Assembly: GCF_019711615.1 (NCBI RefSeq)
Contig: NZ_JAIGNS010000002.1
Coordinates: 793,501 to 857,500 of the forward strand
DNA from: Qipengyuania intermedia
GTDB taxonomy: Bacteria > Pseudomonadota > Alphaproteobacteria > Sphingomonadales > Sphingomonadaceae
Length of the DNA stretch: 64,000 nucleotides
Direction: 5' to 3'
The stretch's first letter is position 1. Every line of letters begins with the position of its first letter. The translations under genes were made by a program, and so were the position numbers. Shown here in pieces: positions 17,635 through 26,932 of the stretch. Below the pieces are notes generated by a model. The model did no database searches and was not told where the DNA came from. It worked only from the letters and a program-made list of their open reading frames with translations.

Positions 17635-17827
17635 ATGTTCAAAACCCCCTAAGCAGACCGGATTTTTCCGGCGTTAGCGATTCCCAAAGATTGCATTGCC
17701 CGGGTAGGCAACGCAGGCGTTAGTTCCCGCACTTCTGCGGATGATGGGTTGGAAAACAATCAACCGGGGCGGCTTTTGCCCATTTTCCTGCCGTCTTGTT
17801 GTCTTTTCGCAACAAAGAAGCCGGCGA

Positions 17828-18613
17828 TCAGCTGCCTTTGAATTCGGCCTTGCGCTTCTGGAGGAAGGCCATCGCCCCTTCGACGGCGTCCTGGGTGCTG
17901 CCGGCAATGCGTTGCGCATTGGCCTCTGCGGCAAGTGTGGCGGGGAAGTCGGCCTGGAGGCCATCGCGCAAGGTGCGCTTCATCTGGCCGAGGGCTACGG
18001 TCGGACCGTTCGCAAGCCGCTGGACAAGCGCCGTGGCTTCGCTCTCCAGGCTTTCGTCTTCCACACATTTGTAGATCAGGCCGATCCGTTCGGCTTCTTC
18101 GCCATGGATCTTTTCGCCCAGCATCATCATGCGGGTGGCCTGCGCCGTGCCGATCAGGCGCGGCAGCATCCAGCTCGAGCCACCATCGGGCACCAGGCCG
18201 ATATTGACGAATGCCTGGAGGAAATAACCGCTCTTTCCGGCGATAACGAAATCGGCTGCAAGGGCGATAGAGCAGCCGACACCGGCGGCTGGACCCTGGA
18301 CCATGGATACGACCGGCACGGGAAGCGCGGCGAGGGCCTGGACCATCGGATTGTAGTGCTGGCTCAAGGAAGCGAAGGCGCGATCACCGCCGCTGACCGA
18401 CATTTCCGCATTGGCGGCAAGATCGGCGCCCGAGCAGAAGGCCCTGCCTTCTCCGCGCAAGAGAACCGCGCGCGCATCGCCGATGTCACGAATGGCGGTG
18501 AAGATTTCGTCCGCCATCTGCGGCGGGCAGGCATTCAGGCGCTCGGGACGATTGAGCGTAATCGTGAGAACGGGTCCATCGCGTTCGGCCTTGATCGTTT
18601 CGAAATCGCTCAT
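17828..18613 (-). CDS. Enoyl-CoA hydratase/isomerase family protein
   Basis: A 261-residue crotonase-fold protein: VLTITLNRPERLNACP at the N-terminus, the oxyanion-hole segment RAFCSGADL near residue 60, and the second glycine segment VQGPAAGVGCSIALAADF near 108. FVNIGLVPDGGSSWMLPRLIG lacks the usual Glu of the catalytic pair at the classical position, but this region is of the PaaG type. It acts on acyl-CoA thioesters in beta-oxidation or phenylacetate-type degradation. It stands alone between the receptor and tRNA-Gln. Confidence 0.85.
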   Translation of the reverse strand: MSDFETIKAERDGPVLTITLNRPERLNACPPQMADEIFTAIRDIGDARAVLLRGEGRAFCSGADLAANAEMSVSGGDRAFASLSQHYNPMVQALAALPVPVVSMVQGPAAGVGCSIALAADFVIAGKSGYFLQAFVNIGLVPDGGSSWMLPRLIGTAQATRMMMLGEKIHGEEAERIGLIYKCVEDESLESEATALVQRLANGPTVALGQMKRTLRDGLQADFPATLAAEANAQRIAGSTQDAVEGAMAFLQKRKAEFKGS

Positions 18614-18729
18614 CTGTCCATTCTCTCCTGTCCCTTGTGTGCATCCCGTTTGGGCAAACGGGTGCGCAATTGCAACCTAGTTTGCGCGCGAGTGCGTACC
18701 AAAGGCGGGAACGGGAGAAGATTGGAGAA

Positions 18730-18804
18730 TGGCTGGGGTGGCAGGGATCGAACCTGCGAATGCCGGTACCAAAAACCGGTGCCTTACCACTTGGCTACAC
18801 CCCA
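18730..18804 (-). tRNA. tRNA-Gln (TTG anticodon)
   Basis: The minus strand folds as a full cloverleaf: acceptor TGGGGTG/CACCCCA, D arm AGCC..GGT, anticodon stem ACCGG/CCGGT with loop TTTTTGG (anticodon TTG), T arm GCAGG-TTCGATC-CCTGC and an encoded CCA end. There is no intron or extra arm. Confidence 0.95.
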
Positions 18805-18852
18805 GCAGGCGGGCGCTCCTATAGCGCGCCCGCCGTCAATGTGAAGGGGGGA

Positions 18853-19704
18853 TTAGAGCTTCTTGCCTTCAAAATCGGCTGCCGAGTGGCGCTCAAGCAA
18901 CTGCGTGTCTTCATCGCCCCACGCCTTGTTCACGATGCGGCCGCGCTTGACTGCGGGGCGTGCCGCGATCTGCTTGGCCCACCGCGCCACGTTCTCGTAT
19001 TCGTGGATCGAGAGGAAGGTCTTGGCCTCGTTGTAAATGGTGCCTTCGACGAAGGGCGCCATCCATGGCCAGGCCGCGATGTCCGCAATCGTGTAGTCCT
19101 TGCCGCCCAGATATTCGCTGTCCGCGAGCCTCTTGTCGGCGACATCGAACAGGCGCTTCGTTTCCATGGCGTAGCGGTTGATGGGGTACTCGAACTTCTC
19201 GGGCGCATAGGCGTAGAAATGCCCGAAGCCGCCGCCGATGAAAGGCGCGCTTCCGATCTGCCAGAACAGCCAGCTGAGCACTTCTGCGCGCGTGTGGTCG
19301 GTCGGGAGTAATGCGCCGAACTTTTCAGCGAGATGCATCAGGATCGCACCGCTTTCGAAAACGCGCACCGGCTCGTCTCCGCTGCGATCGAGAAGCGCGG
19401 GGATCTTGCTGTTGGGGTTCACGTCGACAAAGCCGCTGGTGAATTGGACGCCGTCGCCGATATTGATCGTGTAGGCGTCGTATTCGGCGCCGGAGTGGCC
19501 GGCTTCCAGCAGCTCTTCCAGCATGACCGTTGCCTTCACGCCGTTCGGCGTTGCCAGCGAGTAGAGCTGGAAATCATGCTCGCCGACCGGAAGATCCTTC
19601 TGCTCGCGCGCGCCGGATGTCGGTGCATTGATGCTGGCGAAGCGGCCGCCGTTCTCGGCGTCGTGAGTCCAGACTGCGGGCGGTGTATAGGTCGCATCGG
19701 CCAT
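18853..19704 (-). CDS. yghU: YghU-like glutathione S-transferase family disulfide-bond oxidoreductase
   Basis: A 283-residue protein that begins at the ATG after AAGGAGATCATA. The extended N-terminus (YTPPAVWTHDAENGGRFASIN) and the segments LYSLATPNGVKATVMLEEL and NPNSKIPALLDRSG match the Nu-class GST YghU/YfcG group, which reduces organic peroxides and disulfides using two glutathiones instead of a catalytic Cys/Ser/Tyr thiolate. The thioredoxin-like N-terminal domain and helical C-terminal domain (GGGFGHFYAYAPEKFEYPINR) are both complete. It lies next to tRNA-Gln, divergent from topoisomerase IB. Confidence 0.88.
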   Translation of the reverse strand: MADATYTPPAVWTHDAENGGRFASINAPTSGAREQKDLPVGEHDFQLYSLATPNGVKATVMLEELLEAGHSGAEYDAYTINIGDGVQFTSGFVDVNPNSKIPALLDRSGDEPVRVFESGAILMHLAEKFGALLPTDHTRAEVLSWLFWQIGSAPFIGGGFGHFYAYAPEKFEYPINRYAMETKRLFDVADKRLADSEYLGGKDYTIADIAAWPWMAPFVEGTIYNEAKTFLSIHEYENVARWAKQIAARPAVKRGRIVNKAWGDEDTQLLERHSAADFEGKKL

Positions 19705-19795
19705 TATGATCTCCTTCTTGGTCGGGCTAATCCACCCTTCCGTTCGTCGCAAGGTGGGGAACCGCTACAGGCCTGCCACGGTTCTTCCCTTCGCC

Positions 19796-20800
19796 ATGAC
19801 GAAGCTCATCTATGTAGACGACAGCCTGCCAGGCATAACCCGCAAGGGCGCGGGCAAGGGCTGGGCGTATTACGATCCCAAGGGCGAGCTTATTCGCGAC
19901 CGCAAGGAGAAGGAGCGGCTCAACGCTATCGCCCTTCCGCCCGCTTATGAGGATGCGTGGTTCTGTCCGGCGCCGAACGGCCACATCCTCGCGACAGGCA
20001 TTGATGCCAAAGGGCGTAAGCAATACCGCTATCACCCCGATTTCCGCGCAGCGCGCGAAAGCGAGAAGTTCGACGGCTGCATCGCCTTCGGCGCCCTGTT
20101 GCCGCTGGTCCGCAAGCGCGTCGAACAAGATTTGCGCGGCCGCAAGCTGACGCGCGAGCGGGCGGTGGCGAGTGTCGTGCGCCTGCTCGATCTTGGCGCG
20201 GTTCGCGTCGGGAATGAAGGCTATGCCGAACGCAACAAGAGCTTCGGCGCGACGACGCTGCGGCGGCGGCATGCAGAGGTGACCGGCAAGACGCTGCGCC
20301 TTCGCTATCGCGGCAAGTCCGGCAAGCAGCGTGAAGTGACGCTGACCGACGGAAGTCTCGCCCGGCTGGTGCGCAAGATGCAGGACCTGCCCGGCCAAAA
20401 CGTCTTCAAATATGTCGACGATGATGGCGAGGTGCACCCCGTCGGTTCGAGCGACGTGAACGCCTATCTCGAAGAGACGATGGGTGAGCGCTTTACGGCG
20501 AAGAATTTTCGCACCTGGCATGCAAGCGTGCTGGCCTTCGAATGTCTGCGCCAGGGCGAAGGCAGGCTGCCGATCAAGGAACTGCTCGATTGTGTCGCGC
20601 AGAAACTTGGCAACACTCCCGCTGTGACGCGCAAGAGCTATATCCATCCGGCCGTGATCGATCTCGTCGATCGCCAGGAGAAGTGGCGGGCTTCGCTCAA
20701 GCTGCCTCGCGCCACGCAGTGGCTGACGAGGGACGAGCGCGGGCTTCTGGAGCTTTTGCAGGATGCCCCCGACGTTGCGGAATTGCTTGCCGCGGCTTGA
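19796..20800 (+). CDS. DNA topoisomerase IB (poxvirus/bacterial type)
   Basis: A 334-residue protein with the type IB core: RGRKLTRERAVASVVRLLDLGAVRVGNEGYAERNKS-like region, TLRLRYRGKSGKQREVTL, a catalytic Arg/Lys/Arg set in that region, FRTWHASVLA and the nucleophilic tyrosine in TRKSYIHPAVID. Type IB enzymes relax supercoils of either sign through a 3'-phosphotyrosine intermediate. Its size and the N-terminal GKGWAYYDPKG are normal for bacterial members. The ATG at 19796 begins MTKLIYVDD, which is typical. Confidence 0.93.
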   Translation: MTKLIYVDDSLPGITRKGAGKGWAYYDPKGELIRDRKEKERLNAIALPPAYEDAWFCPAPNGHILATGIDAKGRKQYRYHPDFRAARESEKFDGCIAFGALLPLVRKRVEQDLRGRKLTRERAVASVVRLLDLGAVRVGNEGYAERNKSFGATTLRRRHAEVTGKTLRLRYRGKSGKQREVTLTDGSLARLVRKMQDLPGQNVFKYVDDDGEVHPVGSSDVNAYLEETMGERFTAKNFRTWHASVLAFECLRQGEGRLPIKELLDCVAQKLGNTPAVTRKSYIHPAVIDLVDRQEKWRASLKLPRATQWLTRDERGLLELLQDAPDVAELLAAA

Positions 20801-20802
20801 TC

Positions 20803-20836
20803 CTTGCGCGAATTATCTTTTCGGGATAATCGCAAG
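20803..20836 (+). promoter_or_regulatory. Inverted repeat abutting the nadE start codon
   Basis: CTTGCG-CGA-ATTATC pairs with GATAAT-CGCAAG across a 7-base loop: twelve perfect pairs with a three-base bulge, ending two bases before the ATG at 20839. No T-run follows, so it is a poor terminator. As DNA it could be an operator, as RNA it could block ribosome access; either would make the downstream gene autoregulated or structurally controlled. Confidence 0.5.
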
Positions 20837-20838
20837 AA

Positions 20839-23130
20839 ATGCATAGGGCAGGGCAGAAACTCAAGGCGTGGCGGCAGGCGCAAGAACCACCCCTGTCCGC
20901 AGAAGAGTTTGCATCCCGTTACGGCTTTAAGACGCAGACCGTGTTCGGCTGGGAAAGCAAGGGCCGCATCGCCCGCGCACAGGCCCAACGCACGCTCTGC
21001 GAACTCGGCATTTGCGAGCCTGCGGACTGGATAGAGCCTGCCGAAAACCAGCAGAAAGAAACGCGACCCATGGCCAGCGGTGACACGCATCCCTTTTTCG
21101 ATTTGCACACCCACGGGTTCGTGCGCGTTGCAACCGCCACGCCGAAGGTGCGCACTGCCGATATCGCCTACAATGCCCAGGGCATAATCGAGCAGGCAGA
21201 GAAGGCGCACGATCAGGGCGTCGATCTCCTGCTTTATCCCGAGCTGAGCCTTTCCTCATATGCGCTCGACGACCTACATTTGCAGACTGCCCTCTTGGAA
21301 GCGGTAGAGAGGCATCTTGCGGAAATTCTGAAGCGATCGCGCACGCTCACACCGGTGCTGGTGATCGGCGCCCCGCTGCGGCGGAACGGGCGGATCTACA
21401 ATTGCGCCATCACCATCGCCAAGGGGCGTATCCTTGGCGTGGTGCCCAAAAGCTACCTGCCGAATTACCGTGAATTCTACGAGAAGCGCTGGTTCAGCCA
21501 TGGCCGCGACTGTGTCGGTTTGGAAATCGATGTGTTGGGCGAAACGGTGCCCTTCGGAACGGACATCGTCTTCGAAGCGGAAGACTTTGCCGGTTTCACC
21601 TTCGGGATCGAAATCTGCGAGGATTTCTGGTCGCCCAATCCGCCCGGCACGCTTGCCGCCCTGGCAGGGGCGACGATCCTGCTCAACCTGTCCGCATCGA
21701 ACATCACGATCGGCAAGTCGGACGAGCGGCATATGCTCACGCGCGCCAGCTCTTCGCGCTATGTCTGCGCCTATGCCTATTCCGCCAGCGGCTATGGCGA
21801 AAGCACCACCGACCTTTCTTGGGACGGGCAAGGCATGATCTACGAGCTCGGCGACCTGCTGATCGAGAGTGTGCGTTTCGATCACGAGCCGGAATTGTGT
21901 GTCACAGACGTCGACACGCGCCGCATCCTTGCGGAGCGCATGCGGATGCAGACCTGGGGCGACGCAGCCGATGCGGCGGGTCGCCCTGAAGACTGGTATC
22001 GCAAGATCGGGTTCGAGCACGGCGCGGCTCAAAAGGATAATGGACTGGCCCGGCCGATCCGCCGTTTCCCCTTCGTCCCGAACCGCCGGGAAAAGCTGGA
22101 CGAGGATTGCTACGAAGCTTTCAACATCCAGGTCGACGCCCTGATGCGCCGAATCGAAGCGACGCGCCCCAAGTGCCTCGTCATCGGTATTTCGGGCGGG
22201 CTCGACAGTACCCATGCCTTGCTGGTCGCCGCAAAGGCGATGGACCGCCTGGGCCGTCCCCGCACCGATATCCGCGGTTACACCATGCCCGGCTTCGCGA
22301 CATCAGACGGCACCAAATCCAATGCCTGGAAGCTGATGAAGGCATTCGGCATCACGGCGGAAGAAATCGACATCAAGCCGACGGCCTTGATGATGCTGGA
22401 GAATATCGGGCATGCATTTGCGGACGGGCATCCGGTCTACGACACCACCTTCGAAAACGTTCAGGCCGGTCTGCGCACGGACTATCTTTTCCGCTTGGCG
22501 GGGCAGCACGGCGGCTGGGTGATCGGGACCGGCGACTTGTCGGAGCTTGCCCTGGGTTGGTGCACCTATGGCGTGGGCGACCAGATGAGCCATTACGGCG
22601 TCAATTCGGGCGTGCCGAAGACGCTGATCCAGTATCTCATTCGCTGGACCACGACGACGCACCAGTTCGACGATCATGTCGACGGGGTTCTGCTCGATAT
22701 CCTCGACACTGAAATCAGCCCGGAACTGGTTCCCGCGGGCGAGGATGGCACGATCCAGAGCACCCAATCGATCATCGGCCCTTACGAGTTGAACGATTTT
22801 TTCCTGCATCACGTCATTCGCTGGGGACAAAGTCCGAGCCATGTCGCGTTCCTTGCCTGGCACGCATGGAAGGACGCCGAGGCAGGGCAGTGGCCGATCG
22901 ATTTTCCCGAGGATGCCAGGAACGCGTACGACCTGCCCACCATCGCCAAGTGGCTGGAAAACTTCGTGAAGCGGTTCTTCGGCTTCAGCCAGTTCAAGCG
23001 CAGCGCCATGCCCAATGGTCCCAAGGTCAGCGCGGGCGGCGCGCTCTCGCCGCGGGGCGACTGGCGTGCGCCCAGCGATGCCGTTGCGGACTTGTGGCTC
23101 GAGGACCTGAGGAGGAACTTGCCGGACTGA
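20839..23130 (+). CDS. nadE: Glutamine-dependent NAD+ synthetase with an N-terminal helix-turn-helix extension
   Basis: An open frame of 763 residues. From Met78 (ATG at 21070) it is a complete two-domain NadE: a nitrilase-type glutaminase domain (Glu in YPELSLSSY, Lys in [17 protein letters not shown], Cys in [12 protein letters not shown]) and an ATP-pyrophosphatase synthetase domain ([11 protein letters not shown]), which amidates nicotinic acid adenine dinucleotide. Residues 1-70 read as an XRE-like HTH ([26 protein letters not shown]) with no stop before NadE. Either the two are fused, or translation also begins at 21070, where the upstream ribosome site is weak. A hairpin sits just before the first ATG. 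Confidence 0.88.
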   Translation: MHRAGQKLKAWRQAQEPPLSAEEFASRYGFKTQTVFGWESKGRIARAQAQRTLCELGICEPADWIEPAENQQKETRPMASGDTHPFFDLHTHGFVRVATATPKVRTADIAYNAQGIIEQAEKAHDQGVDLLLYPELSLSSYALDDLHLQTALLEAVERHLAEILKRSRTLTPVLVIGAPLRRNGRIYNCAITIAKGRILGVVPKSYLPNYREFYEKRWFSHGRDCVGLEIDVLGETVPFGTDIVFEAEDFAGFTFGIEICEDFWSPNPPGTLAALAGATILLNLSASNITIGKSDERHMLTRASSSRYVCAYAYSASGYGESTTDLSWDGQGMIYELGDLLIESVRFDHEPELCVTDVDTRRILAERMRMQTWGDAADAAGRPEDWYRKIGFEHGAAQKDNGLARPIRRFPFVPNRREKLDEDCYEAFNIQVDALMRRIEATRPKCLVIGISGGLDSTHALLVAAKAMDRLGRPRTDIRGYTMPGFATSDGTKSNAWKLMKAFGITAEEIDIKPTALMMLENIGHAFADGHPVYDTTFENVQAGLRTDYLFRLAGQHGGWVIGTGDLSELALGWCTYGVGDQMSHYGVNSGVPKTLIQYLIRWTTTTHQFDDHVDGVLLDILDTEISPELVPAGEDGTIQSTQSIIGPYELNDFFLHHVIRWGQSPSHVAFLAWHAWKDAEAGQWPIDFPEDARNAYDLPTIAKWLENFVKRFFGFSQFKRSAMPNGPKVSAGGALSPRGDWRAPSDAVADLWLEDLRRNLPD

Positions 23131-23239
23131 TCTTGCTAGATCGTCCGCGATAGGGCAGCACTAGGCCAATCGGATCGTAGGGACGCGATCGGCCAAAGGC
23201 AGACAGCCAGCCGTCACTCATGCTTATGGGGGCTAAGCG

Positions 23240-24583
23240 ATGGCATCTGCCGCGTCCGGAAATTCACTCATTCTCGAAAACAGCCAGCGCTTGCGGCTGT
23301 TCACCCTGTTCATCCTCTACGTGGGGCAGGGCATGCCGATCGGCTTGTTCTGGTTCGCGGTGCCCGCGTGGATGGCCGTAAACGGAGCTTCAGCAGCGGA
23401 CGTTGGTTCCGTAGCCGCTTTGACCGCGCTGCCGTGGTCGCTCAAGCTCGTCAACGGGTTCATCATGGACCGCTATACCTTCCTGCCCATGGGACGTCGC
23501 AGGGCCTGGATACTCGGCGCGCAACTCGTAATGATCGCCTGCCTGCTGATTGCGGCCCTTATCGACCCGTCTGTGAAAGACGTTGCTATTCTCGGCGGCA
23601 TAGGCTTCGCGCTGAACCTCGCGACCACATTCCAGGACGTGGCGGTCGATGGTCTTGCGGTCGACATCATGACCGAGGGCGAGCGCGCACGAGGGTCCGG
23701 CATGATGTTCGGCGGACAGGCGATCGGCATCGCCGCAGCAACGGCGATTTGCGGTTTCGTGATAGGGGACTTCGGAGCGCCAGCGGCATTCCTGATTGTC
23801 GCCGCCCTGATTTTGGTCCTTTGCGTTTACATCGCCTCTTTCAGGGAGCGACGGGGCGAAAGGTCGATGCCCTGGAGCAGCGGCAATGCCCACGAGAGGA
23901 ACCTCGAAATCCAGCTCGACGCCTGGTGGCCGCTGCTTAAATCGACATTCAATTCGATGAGGAAATCGTCGAGCCTGTTGTGGCTGCCCTGCCTGTTCGG
24001 GCGCGGGGTCCTCTATGGCGGCTTCGCAGGTGCGACACCGCTCATCGGGGCTAATTATGTCGGTTGGGACACTGCCGAAATATCCAGCCTCACCGCGACA
24101 GCGGGCCTGCTGGCCGGGGTGCTGTGCATGACGCTCGGGGGCTGGCTCGGAGACAGATATGGCGCGAAGCGGATCGGGATCATGTGGGTGGCATCCGGCA
24201 TCGCGATGTGCGCGGTCATGTTCGGTGCGGTCGAACACTGGAGCAACTCGGCCGTGTTCATGGCGTTCGTCTATTTCTGGATCCCGCTCGACATGCTGAT
24301 CACGGTCGCCCTCCTGCCGATCTCGATGCGGCTGTGCGACCCGACCGTCGCCGCGACGCAGTTCACGATCTACATGGCGGTATCGAACTTCGGGATTTCG
24401 TTCGGGGCGTTCATGCTTGGCAAGACAGACGCGCTCGGCGGCTTGCCCTCGATATTCATCATCGTGGGCGCCGGACTGTCGGTTGCGCTGCTGCTATTGC
24501 TGACAGCGAAATTCCCGCGCCGCCCCGAATATTACGAAATCCAGAAGCGGCGCGAGATAATGGCGGCTCACAAGCCTGCGTGA
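23240..24583 (+). CDS. MFS transporter (AmpG-like)
   Basis: A 447-residue membrane protein with about twelve hydrophobic helices. LYVGQGMPIGLFWFAVPAWM, LPWSLKLVNGFIMDRYTFLPMGRRRAW (the loop 2-3 signature, with DRY and RRR) and ATTFQDVAVDGLAVDIM resemble AmpG-type muropeptide permeases and their uncharacterised MFS relatives. The last 15 residues are hydrophilic. Substrate unknown. The stop is immediately followed by the convergent azoreductase gene. Confidence 0.82.
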   Translation: MASAASGNSLILENSQRLRLFTLFILYVGQGMPIGLFWFAVPAWMAVNGASAADVGSVAALTALPWSLKLVNGFIMDRYTFLPMGRRRAWILGAQLVMIACLLIAALIDPSVKDVAILGGIGFALNLATTFQDVAVDGLAVDIMTEGERARGSGMMFGGQAIGIAAATAICGFVIGDFGAPAAFLIVAALILVLCVYIASFRERRGERSMPWSSGNAHERNLEIQLDAWWPLLKSTFNSMRKSSSLLWLPCLFGRGVLYGGFAGATPLIGANYVGWDTAEISSLTATAGLLAGVLCMTLGGWLGDRYGAKRIGIMWVASGIAMCAVMFGAVEHWSNSAVFMAFVYFWIPLDMLITVALLPISMRLCDPTVAATQFTIYMAVSNFGISFGAFMLGKTDALGGLPSIFIIVGAGLSVALLLLLTAKFPRRPEYYEIQKRREIMAAHKPA

Positions 24584-25177
24584 TCAGGCGGCGAGGCGTT
24601 CGACCTCTTCATGGGCTTCGGCGATCTTCTCTTCGCCGCCTTCACCCATGATGCCGTCGGCGGCGACCATTTCGACGTCGGTGATGCCGAGGAAGCCGAG
24701 GAAAAACTTGAGCCACGGGCTCATGAAGTCCACTTCGCTGCCGATCGGCGTGCCACCCGACGCAATCGCGATGTATGCCTTCTTGCCGGTCAGCAAGCCC
24801 TCAGGCCCATTGGCAGTGTACTGGAACGTCGTCCCGGCGCGGGCGACCAAATCGGCCCATGCCTTGACCGTGGCAGGCACGGAGAAATTGTAGACGGGGA
24901 CGCTGAACACGATGGTGTCGGCGCCTTTCAGCTCCTCGATCAACTCGTCGGCCACCTTTGCCAGTTCATGCTGTTCGGACGAACGCTCGGCATAAGGGGA
25001 AAGGTTCGCGGCAAAACGCTCCGCGTCGATGAAGGGGATATCGTTCTTGGCGAGGTCACGAGTGAGAACCTTCGTGTCCTGCTTGGCCGACAGCTTCTCG
25101 ACCAGCTTGGTGCCGAGGCTGCGCGAAACGCTTTCGCCGTCACGAATGCTGGCGGTGATGTGAAGGATGGTGTTCAT
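24584..25177 (-). CDS. azoR: FMN-dependent NADH-azoreductase
   Basis: A 197-residue flavodoxin-fold protein: ILHITASIRDGESVSRSLG at the N-terminus for the FMN phosphate, VFSVPVYNFSVPATVKAWADLVARAGTTF near residue 93 and KAYIAIASGGTP. AzoR reduces azo dyes and quinones with NADH and FMN. It lies 15 bases downstream of the pirin gene on the same strand, and a LysR regulator is divergent from that pair, so all three probably form a quinone or electrophile-response unit. Confidence 0.9.
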   Translation of the reverse strand: MNTILHITASIRDGESVSRSLGTKLVEKLSAKQDTKVLTRDLAKNDIPFIDAERFAANLSPYAERSSEQHELAKVADELIEELKGADTIVFSVPVYNFSVPATVKAWADLVARAGTTFQYTANGPEGLLTGKKAYIAIASGGTPIGSEVDFMSPWLKFFLGFLGITDVEMVAADGIMGEGGEEKIAEAHEEVERLAA

Positions 25178-25192
25178 AGGTGTGTCTCCTGA

Positions 25193-25894
25193 TCAGGCCG
25201 CATCGACGAGGACGAGTTCGCTGTCCTCGAGAGCGGTAATGGTGATACTGTCTTCCTTGGTAATGGCGATGCCGTCACGGGCTTTCGCCTCGATTTCGCC
25301 GATGCGGATGCTTCCGGTCGCCGGCACGAGGTAGAGGTGCCGGTCGGCAGTGCGCGGCGTATAGGTCACGCTTTCGCCTGCCTTGATCGTTGCGCCAAGG
25401 ACCCGGGCATCGGTGCGGATCGGCAGCGCATCGTCGTCGTTCGCCGCACCGCTTGCCAGCGGCACGAACTGACCGGCGCGGTCGCCCTTGGGGAACTGGC
25501 GTGCGCCCCAGCCGGGTTCGCCCCCGCGCTGTGACGGGATGATCCAGATCTGGAAGAGCGTGGTTTCCTCGTCCTCGAGGTTGAACTCGGAATGAGCCAC
25601 GCCGCGGCCTGCGCTCATGACCTGTACGTCGCCTGCCTCGGTGCGCCCTTCATTGCCCATGCTGTCGCGGTGGGTGATGGCGCCGGTGCGGACATAGGTG
25701 ATGATTTCCATGTCGTTGTGCGGGTGGGTCGGAAAGCCGCTCTTCGGTGCGATGCGGTCGTCGTTCCAGACGCGCAGCGCGCCCCAGTTGACTCGGCTGG
25801 GGTCGTGATAGCCGGCAAAAGAGAAGTGGTGGTTCGCATCGAGCCAGCCATGGTTGGCCTTGCCGAGCGTGCTGAAGGGACGATGTTCGATCAT
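25193..25894 (-). CDS. Pirin family protein
   Basis: A 233-residue bicupin. The pirin metal-binding motifs are present: SGFPTHPHNDMEIITYV (two His, Glu region) and VMSAGRGVAHSEF (His and Glu/Asp). Pirins may be quercetin 2,3-dioxygenases or redox-sensing regulators. The start at 25894 (MIEHRPFS) is typical, whereas the longer upstream frame is antisense to the LysR gene. Co-directional with azoR and divergent from LysR. Confidence 0.87.
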   Translation of the reverse strand: MIEHRPFSTLGKANHGWLDANHHFSFAGYHDPSRVNWGALRVWNDDRIAPKSGFPTHPHNDMEIITYVRTGAITHRDSMGNEGRTEAGDVQVMSAGRGVAHSEFNLEDEETTLFQIWIIPSQRGGEPGWGARQFPKGDRAGQFVPLASGAANDDDALPIRTDARVLGATIKAGESVTYTPRTADRHLYLVPATGSIRIGEIEAKARDGIAITKEDSITITALEDSELVLVDAA

Positions 25895-26002
25895 TGCTTG
25901 GTCTCCCGATGGGAAGTTGCTTCGTTGGACCAATAGATAGACGTTGCGGTGCGTTCCGATAACTGCGATAAAACGCGCCAAGATGTTCAGGAAATCAGAA
26001 CA
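25895..26002. promoter_or_regulatory. Divergent pirin-azoR / LysR promoter region
   Basis: This 108-base gap holds the starts of both transcription units. It contains the palindrome TTGGACCAA (25925-25933), followed by ATAGATAG. LysR proteins usually bind between their own gene and a divergent target, so an operator is expected here; the palindrome is only a candidate. Confidence 0.4.
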
Positions 26003-26932
26003 ATGAAACTGGGCGAGCCGAGCCTCGACCAATTGCGCATCTTCCTCGCGGTGGCAGAGGAAGGCAGTTTCGGCGCGGCGGCACGCAAGATGGGGCGCGC
26101 AGTCTCTGCGGTGAGCTACGGTATTGCCCAGATGGAAGCGCAGCTGGGCGTGGCGCTGTTCGAGCGCGAAGGCTCGCGCAAACCGGTGCTGACAGAAGAA
26201 GGGCGGGGGCTGCTGACCGAGGCCAAGGCGATTGCCGACGGCATCGACCAACTTCTCGCCAAGACGCAGAGCCTGCATGCGGGCCTCGAAAGCGAGGTTT
26301 CGCTGGTGGTCGACGTCATGTTGCCGGGTGAGGTCACTGCCAGCGTCTTGCGCGACTTCCGCGACATGTTCCCGACCGTTGCGCTGCGCCTGCAGGTGGA
26401 GGCGCTCGGCGCAGTGGCGGCGTGCCTTCTGGAGGGCGGCGCGGACCTCGGCATTGGCGGGCCGGTGCTGGCCGACCATCCCGAACTCGAGCGGCAGGCC
26501 ATCGGCGCGGTCGAACTCGTCCCCGTTGCCGCGCCCGATCACGCGCTGGCGCGCGCGGGCATCGCGCCGGGAGAGAGCCGCAAGCATCTCCAGCTCGTGC
26601 TCACCGACCGTTCGCCGCTCACCGAAGGCCGCGAGTTTTCAGTCCTGTCACCCGAAAGCTGGCGCCTGGCAGACCTCGGCGCCAAACATGCGCTGCTCAA
26701 GGAAGGCATCGGCTGGGGTAACATGCCGCGCCACATGGTGAGCGGCGATCTGGCCGAGGGGCGCCTGTGCGAACTGGACCTGCCGGAAAAGCCGGGTGCC
26801 GACTACACGCTCAATGCGATCTGGCGGCGAGACATGCGGCCCGGACCGGCGACCAGTTGGCTGATCGATGCGATCCGCGGCCGGCTTGCTGCGTGCGAAG
26901 AGTTTGAGCCGTCGGTGACGGCGCAACCTTAA
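26003..26932 (+). CDS. LysR-family transcriptional regulator
   Basis: A 309-residue regulator with the LysR winged-HTH at residues 7-65 (LDQLRIFLAVAEEGSFGAAARKMGRAVSAVSYGIAQMEAQLG, LFEREGSRKPVLTEEG) and a C-terminal substrate-binding domain. The ATG at 26003 puts the HTH at the N-terminus. It is divergent from pirin-azoR and is probably their activator. Its 3' end overlaps the convergent ilvE stop by four bases. Confidence 0.9.
   Translation: MKLGEPSLDQLRIFLAVAEEGSFGAAARKMGRAVSAVSYGIAQMEAQLGVALFEREGSRKPVLTEEGRGLLTEAKAIADGIDQLLAKTQSLHAGLESEVSLVVDVMLPGEVTASVLRDFRDMFPTVALRLQVEALGAVAACLLEGGADLGIGGPVLADHPELERQAIGAVELVPVAAPDHALARAGIAPGESRKHLQLVLTDRSPLTEGREFSVLSPESWRLADLGAKHALLKEGIGWGNMPRHMVSGDLAEGRLCELDLPEKPGADYTLNAIWRRDMRPGPATSWLIDAIRGRLAACEEFEPSVTAQP

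Noticed and set aside
14659..17652. A 997-codon open frame on the plus strand
   Set aside because: It is antisense to the TonB receptor, whose signal peptide, plug and terminal aromatic residue are clear. The mirror frame has no recognisable domains and arises from codon bias in high-GC DNA.
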